Shown piece by piece: positions 24,213-36,380 of a DNA stretch of 64,000 nt. The position numbers were made by a program, and so were the translations under genes. The DNA lies in NCBI GenBank assembly GCA_029931535.1, contig JAQPZY010001695.1:1981001-2045000 (forward strand), read 5' to 3'. Positions within the stretch are counted from its first letter, which is position 1; the number at the start of each line of letters is the position of its first letter. The notes under the pieces are model-generated. The model had not been told where the DNA came from and made no database searches. It worked only from the letters and a program-made list of their open reading frames with translations. This stretch comes from Margaritifera margaritifera. Taxonomy: Eukaryota > Mollusca > Bivalvia > Unionida > Margaritiferidae.

Positions 24213-25242
24213 TACATATGTACCTTGATGATGCAGTCAGCAGGCTCATTCATTGATTTCTAACTAATGTTTTAAATTTGTTAATAAACTTTACATTGTG
24301 GTAGAATTCTTCAGGGTTCATTCTAGGCTGCACCCATGTGCCATTGACCCTTATTTTTCATCTTTGGCACACAAAAGTTCCCTCTTTGGCTCCCATAGGG
24401 TGCATACAAAAGACAGAAGAAAGTAAACATTAACTATCATTACGGTTGACTTTATACTGAATTGAGTGCATCCCGAGTTTACTGAATAGAGTGCACTCAT
24501 TGCCAAAGAAGCATAAGCATACAATGCTTGAAAAAATTCCCACTCCTTATTTTTTGTTCTCATTTGTTCACTAAATGAACCAAGTTAAGACTACATTTTA
24601 AAGCTCTTAAAATCGCAAGATTTGATATTAATCATTCCTAAAGTAAAAACCTGTAGTTGTTGTTTACAAATTGTGCAAATAAATGTCTGGTCTTGATGCA
24701 ATAAGTTGTTTTGGCATTTACACTTGGTCAGTAGTTTATTCAAACTCATTAACATTAATTTTGTTTGCCTATTTAACTTTTCAGGTGTAGATCACAACTT
24801 GTTCAGAGATATACATTTATATCTGGGTAAATCTTGCTTTTTTCCTAATTCTTTTTTTGACCATTAGTTTTTTGGCTGGATTATACTGCAAATCTGGTTT
24901 ATGAATTGTTGATGTCTGTCTAGAAGTCCGTCTTTCCATCAACACTGAAGTCAGGATTTGCATTGGTTATTTTCTCAAACACTATTGCTAGTTGAGTAAC
25001 AGGAGTTTGCATGTAAATGTTTCATGAGGAATACTATAGTGCTAGGTCACTGTGACCTATATTTTAGGGTTTGCAATCCAGCCAGACAACCTTTGGCATT
25101 TTTTTGTTTGTTGTAGAATTATGTTGTGATTTAGTCTTCTCTTTTCAGTTATTTTTTGAGGTACTATTATCTAGTGTGTCTGCTGTAAATGAATTGGTTT
25201 CAGTTTTTAAGTAATTATTCTGGTATTTGATAGTAAGTGATG
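24213..25242. other. KATNAL2 intron 1, no gene recognised
   Basis: Bases about 24917-25090 (gaagtccgtctttccatc, ctaggtcactgtgacc) resemble the start of the unit-repeat elements seen at 40530 and 51395, but are too degraded to delimit. Confidence 0.4.
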
Positions 25243-25443
25243 AACTGGTACATATATTAGCGTAAACTGGTACATATATTAGCGTAAACTGGTACATATA
25301 TTAGCGTAAACTGGTACATATATTGGCATAAACTGGTACATATATTGGCATAAACTGGTACATATATTAGCGTAAACTGGTATATATATTAGCGTAAACT
25401 GGTACATATATTAGCGTAAACTGGTACATATAATGGCATAAAC
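25243..25443. repeat. 22-bp minisatellite, nine units
   Basis: Nine direct copies of AACTGGTACATATATTAGCG plus TA. Variants carry TGGCATA in place of TAGCGTA, giving two interspersed unit types. Confidence 0.95.
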
Positions 25444-26924
25444 ATTTCTGTACTGAAAGTTAGGCTTTACTATATATTTTCATTTTTCCCCCTTTTCTGT
25501 TTTTAACTTTTTATCTAATATTTTGTTCCTAGATACTCTGATTCGTTAGAAAATTATATTAACATCATTTTTTTGCATGGGTTATGCTTGTGTGCAGCAA
25601 GCATGCTGGATTTAAATTGGGCACCCCTATTGCATATTAGTTCAGGAGCGGTGCTTCTTCCACTAACTTTACATGTTCCTCTACTTGTATTACCTACAGT
25701 ACAGACACTTAGATCTAGCCATGAGAACCATTGCAAGGGTTTTAATTGTTGATCTTTAAACTTCAATTTTTAAAAAAGATTCAGACCCCTCCACCACACA
25801 CACACCTTAGTTTGGGCTTGAAACTATAAGTTTTGGCTTCAGTTTGAGCCAGTTATTGCACCCAACCCTCTTATCTACTTGACTAATGCTGAATACACCA
25901 AACTGTAAAATTTATGTAGTGTTTTCATGGCTGCAGATGCTGCACAGTCTGTGCATTTTAGACATGTTTTTGTTCTAAAAATTGTTGGATTTCTGCTTTT
26001 CTGTGAAGTGCTCCAAGAGAGAATTACATTGATGAAGAAATATTTAACCCATAACTGTACAGATGATTTGGCTGTGCGGATTGCATTGTATATTAAACAA
26101 CAGCGATGACTTTTTGTGAACAAATTTTACCTGTCATGCTCTGTATTTTTTACAATTTGGTTAAAGATACTTATTTTTGCAGATAAACTTCGATCATTTT
26201 GTTCCTAATGAATTTATGAAGCATTTGTTGAGTAACAAAAAATTAGTACAGATGATGACTTTCCTGCATGCTGAAGATGCTAATTAGTCATCTGCATGGA
26301 AAGTATTAACTGAAATAGAAACTTTACAAAATAAAGGTTGTTTATCAGGATTGAAAATTAACATTAGCAGAATGCATAATTAATGCTGCTGTAGTTTGTC
26401 ATTTTGAAGTAATTTCTAATTTATGGACTTACTTGATTTGAAGTGACAAAATTTGGTTTGATATTAATTGGGTTTTGACCTTTGACCCATGTATCAGCTA
26501 ACATAGAATTAATCGCTTTCAAATGGTATTGTTAATCATGTTATCATTTTCAATGGTCATTTTCAAATATTATTAATTTTGTCTTGCATGTAATTTAATA
26601 GTTGATATACATCATCAGTTTAATATAACTATTGTAATTTCCTCACAATAACTTGGTTCAGTATGTACAAATATATCAAAAATAATGTTATGTGTAGTCA
26701 TAAAGTACAGTATATCAAAGAAACTAATAGACACTAATATTATCTAAAAAGAATACCTTTATGTAAGATGTATTTCACAAAAATAAACATTTGTTATTCA
26801 TCAGTTCCACTTTCTTTTCTTTGCCAAGGTCATTTGTCCACTTCATTCCACATCAGTGTGGAATAAATAGGATCAATGACCGTTGGCTAGTAAAAATGTA
26901 GTTTAGCTAGAAGAGGTCAGACTA
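25444..26924. other. KATNAL2 intron 1, no gene recognised
   Basis: A 60-codon frame (25927-26109, starting MAADAAQSVHF) and a following frame near 26180-26285 (reading NFDHFVPNEFMKHLL) look somewhat coding in composition. They have no recognised domain and no continuous frame, so they are possible transposon debris and nothing more. Confidence 0.3.
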
Positions 26925-27141
26925 CCGTATATACTCATGTATAAGCTAATACCAACTGCAAACTGCATAGACCCAGATCTGCCGTCACATAACGCACCAG
27001 CAGATCTGGGTCTATGCAGTTTGTAAGGACTAATCAGTAGAACAAACAACATAGACCCTGATCTGCTGGCACATTATGCGACAGCAGATCAGGGTCTATG
27101 TTGTTTGCCTTTGGACCGGGATTATATGCGAGCATATACAG
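26925..27141 (-). mobile_element. Double-hairpin MITE, copy 4 (reverse)
   Basis: Near-complete reverse copy with TA outside both ends. One of the better preserved copies. Confidence 0.92.
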
Positions 27142-27246
27142 TAGTTTAAATACCGTTACATGTAATTTATTATTCTTTTTTACCATTCTTTTCTAAATTT
27201 ATCCACCTTCCATTCTTTCAAAAACAGATATACATGTAGTAGAACC

Positions 27247-27430
27247 TGATTGGTTTGGTTTTGGAGTTTTATGGCACTGCAACACTTGTAAGGTTTTATC
27301 ATGCTTAGATAAGTAGAGTAAAATGCCATGTCCAAGGACGCCACGGTAGCCAATACAGTGGTGAGAATCCAACCCATGCTCTTTCAGTCACGAGTCTTAC
27401 TCCTTAAGCATTAAGGTACCATGGCTCTTC
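27247..27430 (-). mobile_element. tRNA-derived SINE, copy 3
   Basis: On the minus strand GACTGAAAGAGCATGGGTTG and GATTCTCACC take the place of the B-box region. GTCCTTGGACATGGCATTTTAC follows as the core, then GTGCCATAAAACTCC and AAACCAAACC. The order matches the copy at 255-431. Confidence 0.65.
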
Positions 27431-27639
27431 CACCGAGTTAGTAATGATAAAGCATTATAAATACAACAAAGTAATTTTGGATACTACAACAATATTATTT
27501 TGGGTTTGTGAAGATTTTGCTACATTTATAACTATATTTGACTGTAAGCACCAAATACTGTCAATCAAAATGTTTTAGCTTCCTTAACTTCGCGTGACAT
27601 GTTAGTGACATAAAGTGTTAGCATGTAGTTGGTTCATTG

Positions 27640-27812
27640 ATTGGTTTGTTTACATCACTTGTAACACATTATTGGATATAGGAAATGGAAGCTAAGTGGC
27701 TTTCTCAAGGGCACACCAAGGCAGTCAACTCAAGATAGACTGGGTGGGTATCAAACCCATGACCCTTGGATTATGAGACTGATGCTCTACCAACTGAGCT
27801 ACCATGGTTCTC
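27640..27812 (-). mobile_element. SINE with tRNA-Met-like head
   Basis: On the minus strand GGTAGCTCAGTTGGTAGAGC is a textbook A box. AGTCTCATAATCC places a CAT anticodon as in tRNA-Met, and GGGTTTGATACCC is the B-box arm. The acceptor stem does not pair, so it is not a tRNA gene. The body contains TGTGCCCTTGAGAAAGCCAC, a Meta/Deu-like core, and ends AACAAACCAATCAATGAACC. A truncated relative lies at 36381-36487. Confidence 0.8.
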
Positions 27813-28548
27813 TTTAACAAGTAGCTGATAGTAAAATATATTTTCACAAATACAGCTTTCCTTGCTAAATTTGCTAAAATTGTGTGCTTGCATGGTCTGT
27901 TCTTGAATACGTTATCAAGGGACTCATTCTGATTTTTAAAAAATCACACAAAAATCAACCAAATGCATGAAAATCATGAAACATATTTTCAAGCCCAACC
28001 TTTTTTTTCATTTAATTACTACTATGTACATAAAATTCCAACTGTTTTTGAAATGGAGGATGGAATTTCCCCCCAAAATGTTCAGTTCGAGAATAGACCC
28101 TGCTTGCTAAAATTTGTGATTTAAAATATCTAAGTTTTAAAAGCTGCTTTGTCATACTTCTAAAGCAATCTTTCTTAGAATCTCTTGTACACCAACAAGA
28201 TATAAAGTGTTAGGAAAATGATTGTAACATGCCTCACAAAAGTTATTCATGGTTGTTCAGCTTAAGACATATTTACTTGGTTTAATTAAATTTATTTATT
28301 TATTTATTTGCCTTATTTGTGCAATCTCCTAAGAGCTTATATTTTGCATCATACTTAATTTATATTGCTATATTTTTGTTTCTTGATTAATTTCCTTTAT
28401 TAAAAATTCTGCAGGGTTAAAAAAAAAACAACAGGAGTTTTATTGTAGTTTTTTATCATGTGACCAGCCTCTTATTTGCAGCTTTTGACCATACAGTATC
28501 AATAGACAGACTGACAGACAGACACAAACTCGGACACAAACATTCAAA
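27813..28548. other. KATNAL2 intron 1, no feature recognised
   Basis: AT-rich. Contains a TTTA run (about 28288-28308). Nothing else supported. Confidence 0.5.
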
Positions 28549-28596
28549 ATGAGTATGCACCCGGCTGATAAGCACATGAAGAAAACAAGCTTTGAA
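28549..28596 (+). CDS. KATNAL2: Possible alternative first exon of KATNAL2
   Basis: ATG at 28549 gives 16 codons, MSMHPADKHMKKTSFE, ending exactly at a consensus donor GTAAGT in phase 0. This phase lets it join exon 2 at 31085 in frame, replacing the 18 codons of the conserved first exon at 13286. It keeps almost the same N-terminal length and leaves the LisH helix intact. The upstream sequence is CAGACAGA-rich with no obvious promoter. The peptide is not conserved with the known KATNAL2 start, so the exon may be a chance ATG plus donor. Transcript data would decide. Confidence 0.35.
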
Positions 28597-29411
28597 GTAA
28601 GTGTACATGTTTTCAAGTTAAAACTGAACTTTACCCTTGTGATGTGTTATGTTTTCTAAAATGTTTTATGCTAAAAAGAAATTTTATTTCTTGTCTCACA
28701 GATGTCTCAGTTTTGTGATAGTAACAAGTCTGATCCTTGATCATTGCATGATTTTTGTTTAGCGTACATAAGCAGGTTGCAAGACATTGTGATCACTTTT
28801 GTAAACGGCAACTGTCAACGGTGGCAATAAGGCAGCCATTGTCAAAATTCATATGATGTGCGTATTAGAGACTTTTAAAGCCATATCAAGCCATACAGTG
28901 TAACAGTATAACCCAATTTCCAGGCAAGATATAGTTTTCTGCATAGTCCGTTCAACTATTGACTTTTTACAACAATACATACCGTAGGAACAATAGCAAC
29001 TTGGAACAGTAGTCATGGTTGAATTAGAGTGGTTAACATGATTTACCTCCCCTAACTTTTAAACCTTTTTTCTTAATTTGAAAGAAAGCGAGCAGATGAA
29101 CAGATAAATGTTGTGACTGAGTCATTGATGATTTTGTCTGTATTCAGATTAAAGATCAAGAGCTGTATACAAAATGTTCAGTTTTAATCCTCTTCCATTC
29201 ATTTTTCAGGCACCACTTTAAAATTGTGTTAACTTAATGAACATACAGAAGTTTATACAGCTCACAGTTTAAAACACAGGGTTTGCAAACTTTTACAGAA
29301 ACTTAAAATTGGATCAAGAGTTTTAAACATCAAGGCTGGTTACATAATTTTAATTATGTACATGAATACATTTTTAGTTTATTTAGATTTACTTTCATGT
29401 GTATTGGTGAA

Positions 29412-29580
29412 CAGTGGCATACTAATGGTAAATGGCGCCCGAGGTGAAGATGATGGCCCAAAGGGCCAGAATATGAGGCCTGAATTTTTATCAGCTGTTT
29501 TGGCGCCCCAAGACCTCTGGCGCCAAGGGCAACCGCCCCCCCCCCCCCCCCCCCCCCCCGTTAGTATTAGTATGCTACAG
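29412..29580. mobile_element. hAT-type MITE containing a 24-base C run
   Basis: Starts CAGTGGCATACTAATGG and ends TTAGTATTAGTATGCTACAG. The ends are inverted repeats around GCATACTAAT. Internal GGCGCC boxes (about 29433 and 29502-29522) and an uninterrupted run of 24 C at 29536-29559 lie inside. Confidence 0.65.
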
Positions 29581-29624
29581 TTGATAAAGTACTGTGAGGG
29601 ACAGAAATTGAGTATAATAAGCTG

Positions 29625-29806
29625 CATTCATTAGTGGAGATGTTCTACAGTGGTGGGGCCAGGCATGACATTCATTAGTGGGGATGTTCTATAGTGGTGG
29701 GGCCAGACATGGCATTCATTAGTGGAGATGTTCTGTAGTGGTGGGGCCAGACATGGCATTCATTAGTGGAGATGTTCTATAGAGGTGGGGCCAGGCATGG
29801 CATTCA
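29625..29806. repeat. 44-bp minisatellite, four units
   Basis: Exact 44-base spacing of CATTCATTAGTGG at 29625, 29669, 29713 and 29757. Units carry GATGTTCTATAGTGGTGGGG. Confidence 0.95.
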
Positions 29807-29944
29807 CATTACAGAACTTGGGGTATTACCGGTACCTAACTTTTGCCTAGAATTCAGCTTGCAGTGGATGAAATTTATGTCTAACTTAGATTTTACAATC
29901 ACATGCCTTAAATCTACATATTAACTTGAAGAGATGTACATGTA

Positions 29945-30146
29945 CCATATATAATTGTGTCTAAGTAAGGTCCAAATGCAAACAACATAGACCCTGATGC
30001 GCCAGCAGATCAGGGTCTGTGTTGTTTTTTCTACTGATTAGTCCTTTCAAGCTGCATAGACCCAGATGTGCTGGCGCATTATGTGAATGCAGATCTTGGT
30101 CTATGCAGTTTGCAGTTGGTATCGGCTTGTACATGAGTATATGTGG
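29945..30146 (+). mobile_element. Double-hairpin MITE, copy 5
   Basis: A 202-bp copy. The first hairpin has lost its left half-loop (CCCTGATGCGCCAGCAGATC), shortening the element. The second hairpin is intact apart from point changes. Confidence 0.85.
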
Positions 30147-31084
30147 TAAATGAAATGAGCCCAAGTTATCTAAGAGCTGGGAATTTGTTTAACACAGTTT
30201 TATGCTTTGCAGGTATGATAGTAGACTTAGGAGTTTTCCTAATTTTCCATATATACAAATCAAAGAAGTGACCTTGTATGAATTCAGTGTAACATTTCAA
30301 TTCCTTTGTTTATTAAATTACTTCATGATACATGTATACGCATTACCCAAATGTACCTAATCAAGAAAATTAGATGATTTTTGTCAACCCTTTAAATCAC
30401 AATTTACATTAAAATGTTAATTATATGGATGCCATATTTACCATGAAGCTGAATTAAACCTTGATGAAAATGATGACTTTCTGTCATTCAGTATGGTTAC
30501 TATAGCAGCCATTGTAAGAATTTTATTACCTGTATGCTATTCTTCTGAAACCATTGAGAGGTCAATCATCATAAAACTTGACACTCATATTCATCCTTAG
30601 GTTTATTCGGTCCTAAATGAAAATAATGCCATCTATCCATCTTGAAAATCTTATACCGGTAATCACTGTTCCTTCTAAACAGTACAGTACTTCATATTGA
30701 CATAATTTACACTCCAGCAAATGTGCAGTTGTCCTGAATGGAAATGTTTTTTCTTTGCTGTCTAACATGAACAGTATAACAGCCATCTTGAAAATCTTGT
30801 TTTAGCTTCTGAGTTAAATGTTACAAATGTTATGTCAGTAATATGAATATCCTACAGTGTACATGTTGACAGTAAAACATCAATCATTGTTTGTGATCTG
30901 AATGTTTCTAACGAAGTGTCAGAATTAAGCAAAATGAATATCCCTAGACCGTACATGTAGATGTTTTACAAGTGTGATATTTCAAACATTACGCAAGCAT
31001 TTATTTATCCTATTCATAGTGCTTCTCAAATAAAATTTCTTGCTAAAGGTCACATTAATATATTCTGATGAACTGTCACTTCAG
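30147..31084. other. KATNAL2 intron 1 end, no gene recognised
   Basis: Bases about 30580-30840 contain weak relatives of element A (cctaaatgaaaataatgcc, atcttgaaaatctt), too diverged to delimit. Confidence 0.4.
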
Positions 31085-31155
31085 GATGAAGTACGCACCG
31101 ACTCCAGGAAGAAGAATTTGCTGATTCTAGTATTAAACTATCTATCAGAGGAAGG
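31085..31155 (+). CDS. KATNAL2: KATNAL2 coding exon 2 (start of LisH)
   Basis: Acceptor TCACTTCAG precedes GATGAA. The 71-nt exon encodes DEVRTDSRKKNLLILVLNY and then LSEEG, the last glycine being split GG|T across the donor GTAAGT. Human KATNAL2 has EMRTEARRKNLLILISHYL at this place. The RKKNLLIL-x3-YL segment is the first helix of the LisH dimerisation motif (about residues 25-57 of the protein). The exon enters in phase 0 and leaves with two bases of a codon, which exon 3 completes with T. Intron 2 is about 5 kb. Confidence 0.93.
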
Positions 31156-31213
31156 GTAAGTAAATAGCAAACAATGTATATTTTATTTTGATATAAATAC
31201 TTATGTGGATGTA

Positions 31214-31591
31214 CAAGACTCCCTCACAGTAAGGCCCTTCATTGTAACACCTATCCTGTTATAAGGCAGGTAATGGATCTCATTTCATTATGTAGTATTA
31301 AAATTATATGTATAATGTATTTCATTATAAGGCAGTCTTACTGTGAGGAAGTATATTCTGTGGCAGATGTTTTCAAACTGTGGTCCGCAGACCACTGGTG
31401 GTCCGTGAACTCCATTCAGGTAGTCCACAGAAAGGTTGCAGAACAACAGATAACGGTACAATCAACATTAGGAAAGATCATTAAGTGGTCCACCAAGACC
31501 CTCTGCAATTTTCAGGTGGTCCATGAACAAAAAAAGTTTGAGAACACTACTCTATGGCTAACATGGACAGCATTATAATGAGGGAGTACTG
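31214..31591. mobile_element. TA-flanked MITE interrupted by a hAT MITE
   Basis: The outer element begins CAAGACTCCCTCACAGTAAG and ends CATTATAATGAGGGAGTACTG, with TA outside both ends (31212-31213 and 31592-31593). Its inner phrases (TGTATAATGTATTTCATTATAA, cut here for length) recur at 38732-40018 and 61683-61869. It is broken at 31364-31549 by another element. Confidence 0.75.
31364..31549. mobile_element. hAT-type MITE nested in the previous element
   Basis: Begins CAGATGTTTTCAAACTGTGG and ends AAAAAAAGTTTGAGAACACTA, an inverted pair of the CAGTGGTTCTCAAACT class known from hAT/Charlie elements. The flanking 8-mers TTCTGTGG and CTCTATGG agree at 6 of 8 positions. It is 186 bp with no coding capacity. 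Confidence 0.75.
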
Positions 31592-32460
31592 TATTGTGAT
31601 TGGTCTTTATCCATTCAAATTGTGTCCTTGCATCTGTTCATCTGCGCTTCCATCTATTCCTGGTAACCTGTATTCAACAAATACCCAAAGAATTTTAGTG
31701 AAATGACTTTGCAGTATCTTTGGCTGCCATTAAAACCTGCAACATTTGCCTTATAATTGTTGTATGTTACATTGGTATGTGTGATATTGCATGATGTATG
31801 TCTTAAATTGTAATTTATTTGATGGGGTGATGAAATGTAATGCCAGTAACTTTTTGCAATAAAAAAATGATTTCTTACCTGTGAGTGGCAATACATAGGT
31901 ATCACATTCCACTGATGTCATCGTCATCAACAATTTAAGGCTCTGTGTTTTTGAAAGATATACAATGTAATGTGTTTTGCATCAGTTACATTACTGTATT
32001 CAGCTGAAGCTTTGCTTAATATTGGATTAAATGACCTTGGTTGGGTATTTATTGAGGTATAAATTGGACCTAATTACTTTCAAAGTAAAAGACTTTATGT
32101 TAACTTTGTGAGTGATTTTCTATAAAGTACTCTTTGATAAATACCCAACCATGACTATTTGATCCTTATAATCGCAGTTTTCCTCCTTGCTATCATCAAA
32201 TCTCCAGCTTCCATCAACAACAAAAATTTGATTTTAGGTAGCGCATTGTTTCCCTTCGTGAGCCTCTTCACTGAAAGCAGTCCCCAAAATTCACCAAATT
32301 AATGTGCATATATTTCCAGATCAGTACCATAAAATTATGGCCACATGTTAATTTTCTGGTAAAGAGCTTAGATGTCTCTGTTATGGATCATAGCTGTAAT
32401 TTCTATAAGAAAATGTACTAAGTATTCAGTTATGTAGAGTTAGGACAATAAAACCAAAGG
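31592..32460. other. KATNAL2 intron 2, no feature recognised
   Basis: AT-rich sequence. No array, TIR pair or exon seen. Confidence 0.5.
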
Positions 32461-33470
32461 GTTCTTCTTTTCAAGTCCAATTTTGACAGAGTTATTGCTC
32501 CTTTCACGATCAATTTTATATCTCCCATACAGAAGAACCTGTAACCAGCTTAGCAATTCGGTGTATACATGGTCTCATAGATCTAGATGTGCCTTTTTAT
32601 GGGTTTTGTCTCATCAACTTAATTTTGAGTAGAGTTATTAACCATTCAACATATTCTGTTGTAATTTGATATGAACATTGTGCCTTTTATAGGTTTTATC
32701 TTCTCAGTGCCATTTTGAATAGAGTTATAGCCCTTTTTAGTAGAGTTATAACCCTTGACAAATAATTTCATATCTTCACATGGGATGCTGCTTTTAGCCG
32801 GGTTATTTCAAGAAGTATTCAAAATATTCTGATGCAAGTTGGTATAAATATTGTCTCATAAAGTTACATTTGCCTTTTATGGATTTACTCTCATCTACTC
32901 CATTTTGTGCAGAGTTAAACGCATTATTTAGCATATTCTTGTCTTCCCATGGAAACTTGGAATGGAAACTTCCAGTCAGCATAGCTCAAGAACCATTCAA
33001 CATATGCAGATGGAGTTTGTTCAAAATATTGACTATCAGACCTAGATGTGCATTTTATGGGTTTTGTCTCATCTTCACCATTTTGGACAGAGTTATGGCC
33101 CATGTCAATCAATTTAAAATCTTTACATGAGATGTTGCTTGTAATCAGCATAGCTCAAGAGCCATTCAACATCTTCTGATTCAGTTTGATGGGAACGCTG
33201 TTTCTTAGACATATTGTCTCATCTACTTCATTTCAGACAGGTTTATAGCCCATGTTGATCAGTTTTATATCTTTATTATTACATAGGATGTTGGATTTCA
33301 AGCTTTCCACATCACCATTTAGAGGAGTCATGGTCCCATAATGCCCATCTTCTCCCAACTTTGGTTTCCCTGACACAAGTTCATCTGTTTAAGGCCCTAA
33401 AGAGCAAACTGTAGTGAGCAGGGCCCTTTGTAATGCACCCATCACTAATAGCTCTTGTTAGTTCACCAGG
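32461..33470 (+). repeat. Array of about 160-bp degenerate units
   Basis: About six units carry TTTATGGGTTTTGTCTCATC, CATTTTG-x-ACAGAGTTAT and AGCTCAAGAACCATTCAACAT in a fixed order. They diverge strongly but all run in the same direction. It is followed directly by the next array. Confidence 0.6.
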
Positions 33471-34860
33471 CAGTAAGGTCAAATGAGTTTATAGTATGGT
33501 CCATTGTCCTTTGTGAGTGGTCAGTCATCTGCTGTCTGTTCACAATTGCTGTTTACAACTTCTTCTAAAAAAAACCCACAACAGAATTTGACCAAATTTG
33601 ACAATGCATTCCGTCATGAAGGTCTAAAAAAAAATTCAGATAATACTGATTAACCATCAGATATGGTCACTGTTACTAAAATAGAAAAACCTTTAAATAA
33701 CTTCTTCTCAAAAGTGCTGAACATAATTTGACCAAATTTATGAGATAGCTTCTTGGCATGAAGATCTTTAATATTTATCAGATGATGCTGATCTGCTATC
33801 AAATATAGCTGCCATTATTAAAAATATAAAAACCTTTAAACAACTTCTTCTTTAAAAGCTTTAAACACAATTTGACCAAATTTGATGGAGAGCATCCTGG
33901 CATGAAGGTCTTTCAATTTGTTCAAAAGATTCTGATCCATCATCAAATATGGCTGCTGTTATTAAAAAATCGAAAAACCTTTAAACATCTTCTCAACAAA
34001 ACAACAACAAAAAAATGTTCAACAGAATTTGACCAGATTTGAAACAAAGCATCCTGGCTTGAAGGTCTTTCAAATTTGTGAAATGATGCCAATCCACCAA
34101 AAATGGCCACCATTACTACAGATAGGAAAAGTTGTAAACAGCTTCTTGGCCATCATTACTAAAAATAAAATAAAAACAGCTCATCAGACTTTAACCAAAT
34201 TTGACAGAAAAATTCTGGCATTAAGTTTTTTAGCATTTATCCAAATGGTGCTGATTCACCATTAAATATGGCCACATTGCTAAATTGAGAAAAGCTTTTG
34301 AATGACCTCTAAAATTAGAACAGAATTTGAACAAATTTGACAGAAAGCATCTTGGTGTGAAGGGTTTTCAAATTTATACAAATGATGCCATTTTGCCATC
34401 AAATATGGCTTCTGCTACTACCATGGAAAAACTTGTAATAATTTCGTCCAAAATGCCACTCAACAGAATTTGACCAAACTTAACACAAAAAATCCTAGCT
34501 TAAGGCCCTTCATATTTATACAAATAACACTGATCCACCATCAGATATAATTGCTATTACTAACGATAGAAAAACATTTACACAACTTCATTTTTTTTAA
34601 GAAAATGCTTAACAGAATTTGACCAATTGTGACAGAAAGTATCCTGACAAAGAGGCCCTTCTTTATTTGACAGATGATGTTTATATACAATCAAATATGG
34701 ATGAAGGTTTGACAACTGGAGAAACCTTGAAATAATTGTTCTCATCACATTTGCAATCAATGATATTGCAAGATATTTCTTCAGAAAGCATCCTGTTAAT
34801 CCAGATTTTTTTTCTCCATTTTGTTGCATTTCAACCAGAGGAGCAATCTCAGACCCACAT
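33471..34860 (+). repeat. Array of about 125-bp degenerate units
   Basis: Begins near TTAGTTCACCAGG and ends near CAACCAGAGGAGCAATCTC. About nine units repeat AACAGAATTTGACCAAATTTG, then ATCCTGGCATGAAGGTCTTT (20 bases), then TGATCCACCATCAAATATGG and AGAAAAACCTTTAAA. It is an imperfect tandem core with distinct borders, the same architecture as element A but unrelated in sequence. Confidence 0.7.
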
Positions 34861-35815
34861 GAGCCTCTAGTTTTTATTTTGCATGCAGTGGGGGATCTTG
34901 ATTTGGTCCTGTCTGTCCCAGCTTGTTAGCAAGATTACACAAAATCTACTCATTGTAGACATATGATGCATGGTTAGGATATTTGTATGGAAATTGTTAA
35001 AGGACCTGATTAGATTTTCAGACCATTACAGCAATTTTTAAATTTTTGTACACATATTTAAACTTTTTGGACTGTCTTGGATGTTTTTGATAAAAACCAT
35101 GGTAGCACATTTGAGCAAAAACAGTTGAGTGAAATCTTGTATGCATGCTTGTATGCATATGTTAATGACTTTCTCAGATTTTCATGTTATTAAAGCTAAT
35201 TAAATTTTTTATTTCAATTTTTAAAAAATATTAAACTTATATTTTGGTCTGAATATTATGTGTTTTACAAACACAAATCTAGTTGTTACATTATGCAGTT
35301 GTCTGATACCATAATTTTTGCAATCTTGTTTATATTCCCTTTCTGTATTCTATGAGGGAGTATGTAGTTTAACCTATGTCTGCCAATTATATCCTTTCCC
35401 TTTGTGTCCATCGATCTGTTGCATATTTCCTTTCTGCACATTAACATTTGCAGGACATCATGAATTGAAATCAAATGTGATATTCAAATTTTTTTGGTAA
35501 AAATTTAATTGAGTTATGGCCCAATTTTGACTTAGAACTTGTCTATGCATATTGAATCAAGTTTTCTTCAGTTGCACCGTATTGGCAGGGGCGTCAATAT
35601 CATATGGATACATTCAGGTATACTGTAGTCATAGTACATGTACCAGTATTTTAAGAGGATTCTGCCACATATAAATGCATAATTTTATCAAGTTTGAGCC
35701 TGTAATTAAAAGGTGAATAGATGTAAATATAATGTATGGTATACATTTTTCTAATCTTGGCTATTAAACCTATTGGTTTAGCAAGTCATAAGCTACCGTA
35801 CTTCTGACTGTATTA
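34861..35815. other. KATNAL2 intron 2, no feature recognised
   Basis: AT-rich intron with no supported feature. Confidence 0.5.
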
Positions 35816-36029
35816 CTGTCTTTACTTGCATATAAGCTGGATCCAAATGCAAACAACATAGATCCTGATCTGCCATCGCATAATGCGCCGGCAGATCAGG
35901 GCCTATGTTTGTTCTACTGATTAGTCCTTGCAAACTGCATAGACCCAGATCTGCTGGCACATTATACAACGGCACATCTGGGTCTATGCAGTTTGCAGTT
36001 GGTATGAGCTTATACGCGAGTATATACAG
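35816..36029 (+). mobile_element. Double-hairpin MITE, copy 6
   Basis: A 214-bp forward copy ending 93 bp before KATNAL2 exon 3. Both hairpins can still form. The loop palindrome of the first is GCATAATGC. Confidence 0.9.
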
Positions 36030-36122
36030 TATATATTTGTGTGACTTTCTGAACATGCACTCATACAAATCAATTCATGGTCCCATGTAAGGTTGTACTG
36101 GATTTTATTTCTGGAATTTCAG

Positions 36123-36289
36123 TTATCTAGATTCAGCCCAGAGCCTTGCCAGGGAAACAAATATCGATGTCAACAAGTTTGAAGTATGTGACAACATAGA
36201 CTTGGAGACCATTTTAATGGAATATGAGTCCTACTACTTTGTCAAGTTTGCAAAGTACCCCAAGATCACAAAAAAACTCACACAGAGTG
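36123..36289 (+). CDS. KATNAL2: KATNAL2 coding exon 3 (end of LisH and conserved N-domain)
   Basis: Acceptor GGAATTTCAG precedes a 167-nt exon whose first base completes the split glycine. It then reads [39 protein letters not shown] and [16 protein letters not shown]. The block from [17 protein letters not shown] to KYPKI is almost identical to vertebrate KATNAL2 and is diagnostic for this paralogue against KATNA1 and KATNAL1. SLARET closes the LisH motif. The exon ends with one base before GTAAGT. Intron 3 is about 20 kb. An open frame continues past the donor to 36408 but is intronic. Confidence 0.97.
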
Positions 36290-36380
36290 GTAAGTTTTAC
36301 AGCATTGTTGTGTTACATACTAAACTGACAAGTCAGACAAGTTTAATATATGAGAATGGTATCTTGGGCTCAAAGTCTTT

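Noticed and set aside
27640..27812. A tRNA-Met gene on the minus strand
   Set aside because: The acceptor stem does not pair and a SINE body follows. Only the internal promoter boxes are tRNA-like.
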